64,000 nt of DNA from Oscillospiraceae bacterium. GTDB lineage: Bacteria; Bacillota; Clostridia; Oscillospirales; Acutalibacteraceae. Below the pieces are notes generated by a model. The model worked only from the letters and a program-made list of their open reading frames with translations. It was not told the DNA's origin and ran no database searches. Shown piece after piece: positions 17,031-24,193 of this stretch. The translations under genes and the position numbers were made by a program. Within the stretch, counting starts at the first letter, position 1. Each line of letters begins with the position of its first letter. Where the stretch lies: positions 124,001 through 188,000 of the forward strand of contig JAIRXU010000017.1 of assembly GCA_031268095.1 (NCBI GenBank), in the 5' to 3' direction.

Positions 17031-17615
17031 ATGGAACAATCTATCCGTCAAGTCGTCGTTGTGCACGGCGCGCCGGGAACCGGGAAAACGACAGTCGCGG
17101 CTCAACTGCACGAACGGCTGCGCTGCCCCTGGTTCGAGTTCGGCTGGATTCCGGAATTTTGCGCCAAAAACCCACACACAGAAATTCCCGCGCAGGATGA
17201 AGAGCAACTGAGCTTTGAAAACCTGGTGCTGGTTACGAAAAATTACTTCGCGCACGGCTTCGGGCGCGTACTTTTGTCCGACCTGAACGACGTCCGGCTG
17301 CTGGATCTCCCGACGGTCTTTGGGCATAACTATGTCATTTTCACCTTGGAAACGGCGGAAGCGATCCAGCGGAAACGAATCCTGACGAGGGACAACGGCA
17401 ACAGCTACCGAGACTGCGCGCAGGCAGCAAAAATCCTGCGAAAAATCTCTGGGCGGCCGCCGCTGCCCAATGAATATCGTCTGGACAGTATGCAGCAAAC
17501 GCCGGACGCCTTGACGGACCAAATACTAGAACTGCTGGAGCGGCATAAAGCCACGTCAGTAGACGGGTTTTCCGCCGCGCGGGCAAACTATTTTTCGTAT
17601 TTGGAGGGGCAATAG
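17031..17615 (+). CDS. P-loop kinase-like NTPase
   Basis: A 194-residue protein with a Walker A motif HGAPGTGKTT near the N-terminus (residues ~9-18), like small nucleotide or metabolite kinases of the AAA_33/shikimate kinase type. An LLSDLNDVRLLD segment could hold the Walker B-like acidic residue. Many arginines in the second half (RKRILTRDNGNSYRD) suit a lid domain. The substrate is not recognisable. ATG 17031 has GAGGTG seven bases upstream; the ribosome binding site comes from element B. A GTG at 17022 overlaps that site and is less likely. Confidence 0.78.
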   Translation: MEQSIRQVVVVHGAPGTGKTTVAAQLHERLRCPWFEFGWIPEFCAKNPHTEIPAQDEEQLSFENLVLVTKNYFAHGFGRVLLSDLNDVRLLDLPTVFGHNYVIFTLETAEAIQRKRILTRDNGNSYRDCAQAAKILRKISGRPPLPNEYRLDSMQQTPDALTDQILELLERHKATSVDGFSAARANYFSYLEGQ

Positions 17616-17619
17616 AGGC

Positions 17620-17690
17620 GGTTTCGCAGTTTGTCTCGTTGAATTGTTCGGCTGCTCGCGGGGAGGGGCTTGGAGTTTTGCGAAGTTGGA
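17620..17690 (+). repeat. Intergenic element copy C
   Basis: GTTGAATTG on the left, CTCGCGGGGAGGGG in the centre, and core GTTTTGCGAAGTT (17675-17687) running straight into GGAGGG, the ribosome binding site of the HAD hydrolase gene at 17698. Confidence 0.78.
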
Positions 17691-17697
17691 GGGAGCT

Positions 17698-18498
17698 ATG
17701 AACTCTTTTTCTGAAATCCGTATGATCGTCACGGACCTGGACCGGACGCTGCTGCGCTCGGACAAATCCCTGTCCGATTTCACGGCGGAAATCCTGCTGC
17801 GCTGCCGTGCGCATGGCATCAAGGTCGTGTTTGCCACGGCGCGCTCAGAAGCCTCAGCCCAACGGTTCACCGACGCGATACAGCCGGACGCCGTGATCTC
17901 CAACGGCGGCGCGCTGGCGCGTTCCGATGGCAAGACGATCTACGACTGCCCACTGCCCGCCGCAACAGCCAATCGGCTGCTTCGGCGCTGCGCGGCGGAC
18001 AGCGGCGTTGGCTGGATCACCATCGAAACAGTGACGGAATACCTCGTCAACCATCCGATTGACCCGGCGGATTCCGGTTGGCTAGATTACCGGCACGCAC
18101 GTCCCGTGGACTTCACCCGGGAAACCATCGGTCCGGCCTATAAAATTGTGATTGCATGTGCGGACGAGCGGCGTGTCCGGACCATAGCGGATGCGTTTCC
18201 AGATGTGGATCTGCTGCGCTTCGCGGGAGAAGACTGGTTCCGCTTGGCACACCGGAAAGCCACAAAATGGGCCGCTGTGCAGGCCGTCTCTGCGCACTTT
18301 GGCGTCCCAATCAGCGCCGTCGCCGCTTTCGGCGATGATTACAACGACGTAGAGATGCTGCGAGGCTGCGGCTTTGGCGTGGCTGTGGCTAACGCAATCC
18401 CGGAAGCAAAAGCGGCAGCAAAATTCGCTTGCGGAAGCAACGATGCGGATGGGGTGGCGCAGTGGCTAACGGAGCAGGGCATCGCTTTTTCGATTTAG
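17698..18498 (+). CDS. HAD-superfamily hydrolase, Cof type
   Basis: A 266-residue phosphatase of the Cof/IIB subfamily, which acts on sugar phosphates or flavin and pyridoxal phosphates. Motif I is VTDLDRTLLRSD, motif II FATARSEASA (threonine), and motifs III/IV are the lysine of HRKATKWAAV and FGDDYNDVEML. The C2B cap lies between residues ~85 and 190. GGAGGGAG precedes the ATG and is the end of element C. The stop codon lies in element D. Confidence 0.92.
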   Translation: MNSFSEIRMIVTDLDRTLLRSDKSLSDFTAEILLRCRAHGIKVVFATARSEASAQRFTDAIQPDAVISNGGALARSDGKTIYDCPLPAATANRLLRRCAADSGVGWITIETVTEYLVNHPIDPADSGWLDYRHARPVDFTRETIGPAYKIVIACADERRVRTIADAFPDVDLLRFAGEDWFRLAHRKATKWAAVQAVSAHFGVPISAVAAFGDDYNDVEMLRGCGFGVAVANAIPEAKAAAKFACGSNDADGVAQWLTEQGIAFSI

Positions 18499-18554
18499 CG
18501 CGGTGAATTTCCTTTCCCCTCGGGGGAGGGGGCATGAATTTTGCGAAGTTAGGA
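18485..18554 (+). repeat. Intergenic element copy D
   Basis: The clearest copy: CGATTTAGCGCGGTGAATTT with the stop codon of the preceding gene, CCCCTCGGGGGAGGGG that can fold into a short hairpin, then the core ATTTTGCGAAGTT (18538-18550) followed by AGGA. Confidence 0.82.
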
Positions 18555-18564
18555 TGGCTTTTTT

Positions 18565-19230
18565 ATGATCAAAACCATTTTTTGTGATTTTTATGGTACC
18601 CTCGCCGCGGAAGATGACGACGTGATCAGCGCGATCGTGGCGCATATCTGCCGCACCTGCGCCGCCAGCCCGCAGGACGTTGCAGCCTATTGGTGGCGGC
18701 GGTTTTCCGCTCTCTGCGCGGCGTCCTTCGGCGGCGGGTTCCGCACCCAGCGGGACCTCGAACGCCAATCGCTGCGGGATACGTTGACGCGCTTCGGCTC
18801 GCCGGAAGACGCCGCCGCCCTCTGCGAGCCGCAGTTCTCGTTCTGGGAACGCCCGCCAATTTTTCCGGACACGAAGGCCTTTCTGGCCGGTTGCCCGGTC
18901 CCTGTGGTGATCGTATCCAACATCGACACGAGCGACCTAACCCGCGCGCTTTACTTCCACGGGCTGAATCCGGCCGGAAGCGTCACGAGCGAGGACGCGC
19001 GGAGCTATAAGCCGAGAGGCGAGATCTTTGCCCTTGCGCTGCGCAGATTTGGCCTCGCGCCGGAGGAGGTCGTTCACCTGGGCGACTCCGTCAGCAACGA
19101 TGTCTGGGGCGCGCGGGCGGCGGGCATTGCTTCCGTTTGGATCAACCGCCAGGGTAAGCCACAGCCGCCGGAAGTAGAGCGGCAAGCCGCCGACTTACAG
19201 GAAGCACTTCCAATGTTGATGATTTATTGA
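18565..19230 (+). CDS. HAD-superfamily hydrolase, subfamily IA
   Basis: A 221-residue phosphatase-like protein. Motif I is FCDFYGTL with both aspartates replaced by the pattern D-x-Y (DFYGT), so the second, acid/base aspartate is a tyrosine; activity may be altered. Motif II is IVSNID, motif III the lysine in SYKPRGEIF, and motif IV GDSVSNDVWGARAAG. A helical C1 cap fills ~15-85. AGGA from element D precedes the ATG. The substrate is unknown. Confidence 0.88.
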   Translation: MIKTIFCDFYGTLAAEDDDVISAIVAHICRTCAASPQDVAAYWWRRFSALCAASFGGGFRTQRDLERQSLRDTLTRFGSPEDAAALCEPQFSFWERPPIFPDTKAFLAGCPVPVVIVSNIDTSDLTRALYFHGLNPAGSVTSEDARSYKPRGEIFALALRRFGLAPEEVVHLGDSVSNDVWGARAAGIASVWINRQGKPQPPEVERQAADLQEALPMLMIY

Positions 19231-19290
19231 TTTAGCGTGATGAATCGCCCTTTCCTCCGGGGAGGGGAATAGATTTTGCGAAGTTAGGAG
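19222..19290 (+). repeat. Intergenic element copy E
   Basis: GATTTAGCGTGATGAATCG, then CCTCCGGGGAGGGG, then core ATTTTGCGAAGTT (19273-19285) and AGGAG, the ribosome binding site of the kinase-like gene. The left 10 bases include the stop codon of the HAD gene. Confidence 0.82.
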
Positions 19291-19297
19291 TGTGCCC

Positions 19298-20134
19298 ATG
19301 TCTGTTACCCAGCGGATCGACGGCGTTCCGGTGCCATTGGAACGACCATTCCCTTTGGAATTTCTCCACCACTTCGGCACGGTATTCCGCTCACTCGGCA
19401 ACACGGGTTCCCCGAATCTGTGTTTCGGCGTACAAAACGGTGTGAAGCGGTATTTCGTGAAGTTTGCCGGTGCGCCAACGATCGGCTTTCGCGACTCAGC
19501 CGACGACGCGATTGCCTGGCTGACCGCCGCCATCCCGATTTATCAAGCCTGCAAGCACCCCCATCTGATTCGCTTCCTCCGCGCGGAGGAAATCGGCGGC
19601 GGCGTTGCCGCTGTGTTCGAGTGGACAGACGCGCTTGGCGTCGGCCGAATGTATCCCCAATCGCACGCGCGCTTTCAGGCGCTGCCTGCGGAAAAGCGGC
19701 TGCGCGCGTATCGGGATATCCTTTGGCTTCACGCCCATATCGCGGCCCAAGGTTACGTTGCGATTGACTTCTACGACGGCAGCATTATGTATGATTTCGC
19801 GCGGGACGCCGTGATCGTCTGCGACATTGATTATTATCAAAAATCGCCCTATACCGGTGACATGGGACTTTTGGGCTCGACGAAATTCGTTTCCCCGGAA
19901 GAAATCACCCCCGGCGCAGTGATGGACGAAATCACCATGGTTTATACCATGGGCGCTACGGCTTTCGCGTTGTTCGGCGGGTTTCATCGCGCCCGCGACA
20001 CCTGGACGCTGTCCGCCGCCCTATATGATGTCGCAGTCCGTGCCGTCAGCAGCGACCGCGCCCGGCGGCAGCAGTCGATCCAACAACTGATCGCGGAATG
20101 GACAGCAGCAGAAACGGCTTTCCGTTCACTTTGA
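19298..20134 (+). CDS. Protein-kinase-fold protein
   Basis: A 278-residue protein with a diverged eukaryotic-type kinase fold. YFVKFAG gives the ATP-binding lysine, VAAVFEWTDA looks like the hinge, HIAAQGYVAIDFYDGSIM stands in for the catalytic loop with the aspartate kept and the following asparagine replaced by serine, and VCDIDYY replaces DFG. The set of lysine and two aspartates could be active on a protein or small molecule; no target is evident. ATG 19298 is preceded by AGGAG from element E. Confidence 0.7.
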   Translation: MSVTQRIDGVPVPLERPFPLEFLHHFGTVFRSLGNTGSPNLCFGVQNGVKRYFVKFAGAPTIGFRDSADDAIAWLTAAIPIYQACKHPHLIRFLRAEEIGGGVAAVFEWTDALGVGRMYPQSHARFQALPAEKRLRAYRDILWLHAHIAAQGYVAIDFYDGSIMYDFARDAVIVCDIDYYQKSPYTGDMGLLGSTKFVSPEEITPGAVMDEITMVYTMGATAFALFGGFHRARDTWTLSAALYDVAVRAVSSDRARRQQSIQQLIAEWTAAETAFRSL

Positions 20135-20139
20135 ACCCA

Positions 20140-20168
20140 TTGAAATTCCCGCCGGGATATGCTATAAT
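20140..20168 (+). promoter_or_regulatory. Consensus vegetative promoter before the acetyltransferase gene
   Basis: TTGAAA (20140-20145), a 17-base spacer and a perfect TATAAT (20163-20168). This is the only strong promoter seen inside the 16-21 kb gene row, and the gap it occupies has no copy of the repeat element. Confidence 0.8.
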
Positions 20169-20213
20169 AGGTGCGAAAGATTGGGATTTTAGATGCCAGA
20201 CGGAGGGATCAGC

Positions 20214-20750
20214 ATGGCACTTCAAGGCGCGTTGACCGTAAGGCCCGTGGACATCCAACGGCACACGGCTGCCATCGCGGCGCTGCTGCATCAGGGATTT
20301 GGCACCGTCGCGGCGGAGTTTGGCCTGACGCAGGAGAACTGCCCCAGCAATCCGGCCTTCCTGCCAGAAGCGGCACTATTGGAGCAGCTGACGCGGCACG
20401 GCACACGCTGCTTCGGAATTCCAGACGAACACAGCGGGCAAGGGGAATGGCTGGGGTTTGCGGCAATTTGGCCGCTGCGAAACCAAACCTGGGAACTGAC
20501 GCGGCTTTGCGTCGCGCCGCTGTTGCGACACGCGGGCTTGGGCAGGATGCTGCTGGACGCCGCGAGCGAAGCCGCATGGACGAATGGCGCGCAGACGCTG
20601 CACATCGGGATCGTCGACGGCAATACGCGGCTGAAGACCTGGTACCAGGCCTACGGATTCCGGGAAACGGCGCTGAAACACTATCCGCGGCTGCCATTCA
20701 CGGTATGCGAGATGTCGCTGGCGTTGGATGCGCTTTATTCCAAAAAATGA
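20214..20750 (+). CDS. GNAT-family N-acetyltransferase
   Basis: A 178-residue acetyltransferase. The acetyl-CoA motif A is LTRLCVAPLLRHAGLGRMLLDAA (around residues 95-117), and motif B is the NTRLKTWYQAYGFRET segment. The substrate cannot be told. ATG 20214 is chosen over 20193 because GGAGGG lies six bases before it. It has its own promoter and ends next to element F. Confidence 0.88.
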   Translation: MALQGALTVRPVDIQRHTAAIAALLHQGFGTVAAEFGLTQENCPSNPAFLPEAALLEQLTRHGTRCFGIPDEHSGQGEWLGFAAIWPLRNQTWELTRLCVAPLLRHAGLGRMLLDAASEAAWTNGAQTLHIGIVDGNTRLKTWYQAYGFRETALKHYPRLPFTVCEMSLALDALYSKK

Positions 20751-20801
20751 ATTTGGATAGCTTCTCCCCCGAACTTCGGAAAATAGTAATTTTACGAAGT
20801 T
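20748..20801 (+). repeat. Intergenic element copy F, palindromic
   Basis: The left part (TGAATTTGG) resembles copies D and E. Here the core occurs twice in opposite orientation: GAACTTCGGAAAAT (20771-20784) and ATTTTACGAAGTT (20789-20801), giving a near-perfect hairpin with a short AGTA loop, upstream of xerD. Confidence 0.75.
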
Positions 20802-20852
20802 TCTACTTCTTCTTTTTTGGTAAAATTTTTATGATTTTTGGAGGACCTTCCC

Positions 20853-21869
20853 ATGAAACAGGACGATTTTCAAACCCTGCCCAAGCTCGTGCAGGAATTT
20901 TTACAGTACGAGGACGTCGCCAAAGCCCAGGCGGAACTAACCGTCCGGGAATATGCCTCGGACCTGCGGCTGTTTTTCCGCTACCTCACGCGGCAGCGCG
21001 GACTTGTTCCGGCGGAGACGCCATGGGACGAAACAGATCTGTCCGATGTAGACGCGGCGTTTTGCCAGCAAATCACCAAAGAAGAGCTGATGGAATTTCT
21101 GGTTTTCTGCCGCAGGGACCGGCAAAATGCGGCCCGGACATTGGCCCGCAAGCGGGTCTCCGTCAATCGCTTTTTGCGGTATTTGACCGTCTTGCGGCAG
21201 GTCCTGGAGAGCAACCCGATGGACCAGCTGGAGGCGGCTAAGGTCAGCAAACCGCTGCCCAAATATCTCACCGTCGGCGAAAGCATGGACCTGCTGGCGC
21301 AAGCGGACGGGCCCTACCGGGAACGGGATCAGTGCATGGTGCTGCTGTTCCTGAACTGCGGGCTGCGGCTTTCGGAACTGGTGGGACTGAACCTCAGCAG
21401 CATCAACTGGCAGGAAGGCAAGCTGCGCGTGTTCGGCAAGGGCAGCAAGGAACGGGTCATCTACCTCAACGACGCCTGTCTGGCGGCGCTGCGCCGTTAC
21501 CTGGCGGTGCGGCCGGCGGAAGGCCTCAAAGATCGGGACGCGCTGTTCATCAGCCGCAACCGCCGCCGGATCAACCAGCGCTCGGTGGAGCTGGTGGTAG
21601 AGCGTCTGTTGGAAAAAGCCAACCTGCAGGGGCAAGGCTTCTCCGTCCATAAGTTGCGGCACACAGCCGCGACGCTGATGTACCAGAACAATGTAGACGT
21701 CGTAAAGCTGAAGGAGATTCTCGGGCACGAGAACCTCTCGACCACAGAAATTTATACCCATGTCGCCAGTCCGCAGCTCCAGGAAGCTATGCGGCAGCAT
21801 CCGCTGAGCCAGTTCGGCGTCCCGGCTTCGTCAGAACGAGAAGAGCTTGGCGAAGGCGGTGAAACATAG
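20853..21869 (+). CDS. xerD: Tyrosine recombinase, XerC/XerD family
   Basis: Resolves chromosome dimers at dif, if it is the housekeeping enzyme its context suggests. All catalytic residues are present: R172 in CGLRLSEL, K196 in FGKGSKERV, H266 and R269 in HKLRHTAATL, H292 in LGHENLS and nucleophile Y301. The N-terminal SAM-like DNA-binding domain covers ~10-120. Length is 338 residues, slightly longer than usual through both ends. GGAGG precedes ATG 20853. Position beside spoIIM and dacF matches Bacillus and Clostridium gene order, which speaks against a phage or integron enzyme. Its 3' end overlaps spoIIM on the other strand by 39 bases. Confidence 0.9.
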   Translation: MKQDDFQTLPKLVQEFLQYEDVAKAQAELTVREYASDLRLFFRYLTRQRGLVPAETPWDETDLSDVDAAFCQQITKEELMEFLVFCRRDRQNAARTLARKRVSVNRFLRYLTVLRQVLESNPMDQLEAAKVSKPLPKYLTVGESMDLLAQADGPYRERDQCMVLLFLNCGLRLSELVGLNLSSINWQEGKLRVFGKGSKERVIYLNDACLAALRRYLAVRPAEGLKDRDALFISRNRRRINQRSVELVVERLLEKANLQGQGFSVHKLRHTAATLMYQNNVDVVKLKEILGHENLSTTEIYTHVASPQLQEAMRQHPLSQFGVPASSEREELGEGGET

Positions 21870-22511
21870 CGCGTCCACCATTGCCGACCCACCGGACAGC
21901 AGTAGCAGCAGCAAATATCGTCTGGTATAGTGCCGGACAGTGCTTTCGACCCGATCCTGCTTGCCGGTGACGGTCAGCAGCATGTCGCCGGACATCAGCA
22001 TGCTTTCCTTGCAGTAGGTCAGCATAATCAGCATGGAAATTACCGTTGCCGGATAGAGCACCAGAATGCAGTAGCTCAAGCCGCTCAGGGCGTATGTTTG
22101 GTAAAGCCAGCCGCTCAGCATTCCGACACCCAGGCCCCGTATCACCGGCAGGCTCAGAACCATCGGCAGCCCGACGGCGCACAGGCCGCACAAATAGGCC
22201 GCCGCAAGGAACAGCAGCTCCGAGGCAAAATAGTTCAGGGCATTGGGCAGAAAGGACTGGGCCGCCCGGGCCTGGCGCTGCTGGTCCAGCAAGCGCAGAA
22301 TTTGCTCCGGCCAGCCGCCCTCGGCGTGACCTGCCAGGCGAGCGCCAAGGAACAGGCCGAGGCCGAACAACCCCAGCAGGGCGAGTTTCTGCCAGTTGTC
22401 TTGCACGAGGTCCCGCCATTTTTCCAGCGATCCTTCGGGGAGGCGAGCGAATCCGCCGCGGGGCCACGACGGGCGACGCCGAAGCTGCGGAATGGAAGAA
22501 ATCAATTTCAT
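21831..22511 (-). CDS. spoIIM: Stage II sporulation protein M
   Basis: Membrane part of the SpoIIDMP complex that drives engulfment of the forespore. A 226-residue protein with about five membrane segments; ALLGLFGLGLFLGARLAG starts the first, and the DUF95-type glycine-rich segment SGWLYQTYALSGLSYCILVLYPATVISM follows later. ATG 22511 has AAAGGA at proper spacing. A possible sigma-E promoter lies upstream. It converges on xerD. Confidence 0.88.
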   Translation of the reverse strand: MKLISSIPQLRRRPSWPRGGFARLPEGSLEKWRDLVQDNWQKLALLGLFGLGLFLGARLAGHAEGGWPEQILRLLDQQRQARAAQSFLPNALNYFASELLFLAAAYLCGLCAVGLPMVLSLPVIRGLGVGMLSGWLYQTYALSGLSYCILVLYPATVISMLIMLTYCKESMLMSGDMLLTVTGKQDRVESTVRHYTRRYLLLLLLSGGSAMVDALCFTAFAKLFSF

Positions 22512-22579
22512 CTTGGGCATCCTTTCTTTTCGGAAACAGGTCGGGCTTGTATCTTGTCCGACCATCCCATTTCTGTTTC

Positions 22580-22609
22580 ATGATTATGCATGCGCACGGC
22601 AAGATATGC
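22580..22609 (-). promoter_or_regulatory. Sigma-E-like sporulation promoter of spoIIM
   Basis: On the minus strand GCATATC (22603-22609), 14 bases and CATAATCAT (22580-22588). The known mother-cell sigma-E pattern is ATATT, 14-15 bases, CATACAnT, and spoIIM is sigma-E dependent in Bacillus subtilis. Confidence 0.45.
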
Positions 22610-22622
22610 GTTGCCGCTGCGC

Positions 22623-22657
22623 AAAAAAGTTCCGGCATCTCGCGGACGCCGGAACTT
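22623..22657 (-). terminator. Rho-independent terminator after dacF
   Basis: On the minus strand AAGTTCCGGC, an 11-base loop and GCCGGAACTT followed by TTTT. It isolates dacF from spoIIM. Confidence 0.85.
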
Positions 22658-22715
22658 GGATATGCCATAGATGTATGCGATTCCATTAAATGATGTCAAA
22701 TGATGATTTCGCGTA

Positions 22716-24119
22716 TTAAACTTTAAAACCATTAAACTTCTCTTGATGAATTTCAAGTCTACTTTCGTACGCTAAACCTTGCTTTCGTTTGGTGAATCGC
22801 TTTCCTTCGCTGAAGTCGCTTTCTCTTGCTAAATCGTTCGATCCCCCTCCCCGCTTCACTTTAGTAAAGTTTGCAGAGCAAAGCGCGCCCAGCAACCGGC
22901 GCAGCAGCGTCGCATAATTGATCTGCGGCACATTCGCCGGAGCCGTCAGCGGAAAACTGCCCATCTCCTGGCCGTCCAGCGTCAGGCGGACATTGCCCAA
23001 AATCTGCCCGGCCTCTACCGGAGCCGCGACATCCAGCGACAAATCCATGGTGCATTGGAGATCCGCAGCGCGCCCCTTCGGCACCAAAACCGGCGTAACC
23101 GCGCCCATCAAGGGCTGGATGGTCTCGGTCATCCCCCGCAGGACCCGCACCGGCGTGATTTTTTGCTGGTCAACTTTGTATGTCACGGATTCGAAGTTGG
23201 CAAAACCCCAGTTCAACAAAGCTTTGGCGGTCTCGAAGCGCTCGTCGCTGTTGCCGCTGCCCAGCACAACGGCGATTAAATGCGTGTCAAAGCGTCTCGC
23301 GGTGGCGGAAAGGCAGCAACCGGCTTTGCTGGTGGTCCCGGTTTTGAGGCCGGTGGTTCCCTCATAAAAGCGGACGAGACGATTGGTATTGACAAGCTCC
23401 GTGGTTCCTTCCCGCAAGGAATCCATCCATATTGTGGTAAATTGGAGGATCACATCATGCTTGAGCAGCTCGCGGGACATCAAGGCAATGTCATACGCTG
23501 AAGTGAGATGGGTTTCCGTCTCGTCATCTAACCCTGTGCAGTTGTCGAAATGCGTGTTTGTCATGCCCAACTGGGCCGCCCGGGCGTTCATCATCCGAAC
23601 AAACGCTTCGTCGCTCCCCGCCAGATATTCGCCCAGGGCTGTGCATGCGTCATTCGCACTGTAAATCGCTGTCGCCTTCAGCAATTCCTCGACAGTCATG
23701 GTCTCGCCTTCCTTGAGCCAAATCTGCGATCCGCCCTTGGATGCGGCGGTTGCGCTCGCCGTCACCTGATCTGTCAGGTGAATTTTCCCGCTGTCCAAGG
23801 CTTCGCCGATTAGCAGCAACGGCATAATTTTCGTCACGGAGGCGGGATAGAGCCGATCATTCTCATGGTAACGCGCTAAAATAGTTCCCGATGCGGCGTC
23901 CATCAGGATGGCGGCTTTGGCGTGAATTTCCACTGGCGGCGTTTCCGAATTTTGGTTGTTTTCCGCCGCACTTTTGGTAATCCCCTCCTTTTCTGTTCCA
24001 GTATTTTCCGTATTCGACTCTCCTTTGCCCGGGACGTCGGCCCAGGCGCCAAAAGTTAGACACGCCAGAAGGACAAGTACCAGAAAAATCGCCGCGCAAC
24101 GCCGCAAAAATGATTTCAT
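22716..24119 (-). CDS. dacF: D-alanyl-D-alanine carboxypeptidase (DacF/PBP5 type) with a repeat-encoded tail
   Basis: Trims the terminal D-alanine of peptidoglycan stem peptides outside the membrane. A signal peptide (~1-28) precedes the peptidase S11 domain with SVTK (nucleophile serine), SAND and KTGTT; the PBP5 C-terminal domain and the amphipathic anchor helix (LLRRLLGALCS) follow. The last ~45 residues are unusual: hydrophilic, made of degenerate 6-7 residue units (DLARES, DFSEGK, RFTKRK, GLAYES) and encoded by the repeat at 22730-22872. Total length is 467 residues, longer than usual. ATG 24119 follows GGGGAG by eight bases; ATG 24125 is possible. Confidence 0.9.
   Translation of the reverse strand: MKSFLRRCAAIFLVLVLLACLTFGAWADVPGKGESNTENTGTEKEGITKSAAENNQNSETPPVEIHAKAAILMDAASGTILARYHENDRLYPASVTKIMPLLLIGEALDSGKIHLTDQVTASATAASKGGSQIWLKEGETMTVEELLKATAIYSANDACTALGEYLAGSDEAFVRMMNARAAQLGMTNTHFDNCTGLDDETETHLTSAYDIALMSRELLKHDVILQFTTIWMDSLREGTTELVNTNRLVRFYEGTTGLKTGTTSKAGCCLSATARRFDTHLIAVVLGSGNSDERFETAKALLNWGFANFESVTYKVDQQKITPVRVLRGMTETIQPLMGAVTPVLVPKGRAADLQCTMDLSLDVAAPVEAGQILGNVRLTLDGQEMGSFPLTAPANVPQINYATLLRRLLGALCSANFTKVKRGGGSNDLARESDFSEGKRFTKRKQGLAYESRLEIHQEKFNGFKV
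22730..22872. repeat. Element copy G: degenerate tandem repeat over the 3' end of dacF
   Basis: Units of about 18-20 bases with AAAGC or AAAGT ends on the minus strand (for example GATTTAGCAAGAGAAAGC). On the plus strand GGTGAATCGCTTTCC (22791-22805) matches the left part of copies D and E. A CCCCCTCCCC stretch and the palindrome ACTTTAGTAAAGT (22858-22870) close it. One 18-base unit (22818-22835) is identical to 25498-25515. Confidence 0.65.
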
Positions 24120-24193
24120 TCTCATCGCTCCCCTAAAAAGTTTCACCTATTTCTATGCAGCAAAGTCCGAAAATACGCCAGGAGGAAAGCTTT

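Noticed and set aside
20853..21869. Tyrosine recombinase as the integrase of an integron next to the element array
   Set aside because: It is tempting, but the gene lies in the normal xerD-spoIIM-dacF neighbourhood and shows no clear extra integron-integrase segment, and the elements do not show paired GTTRRRY/RYYYAAC core sites. The housekeeping role is preferred.
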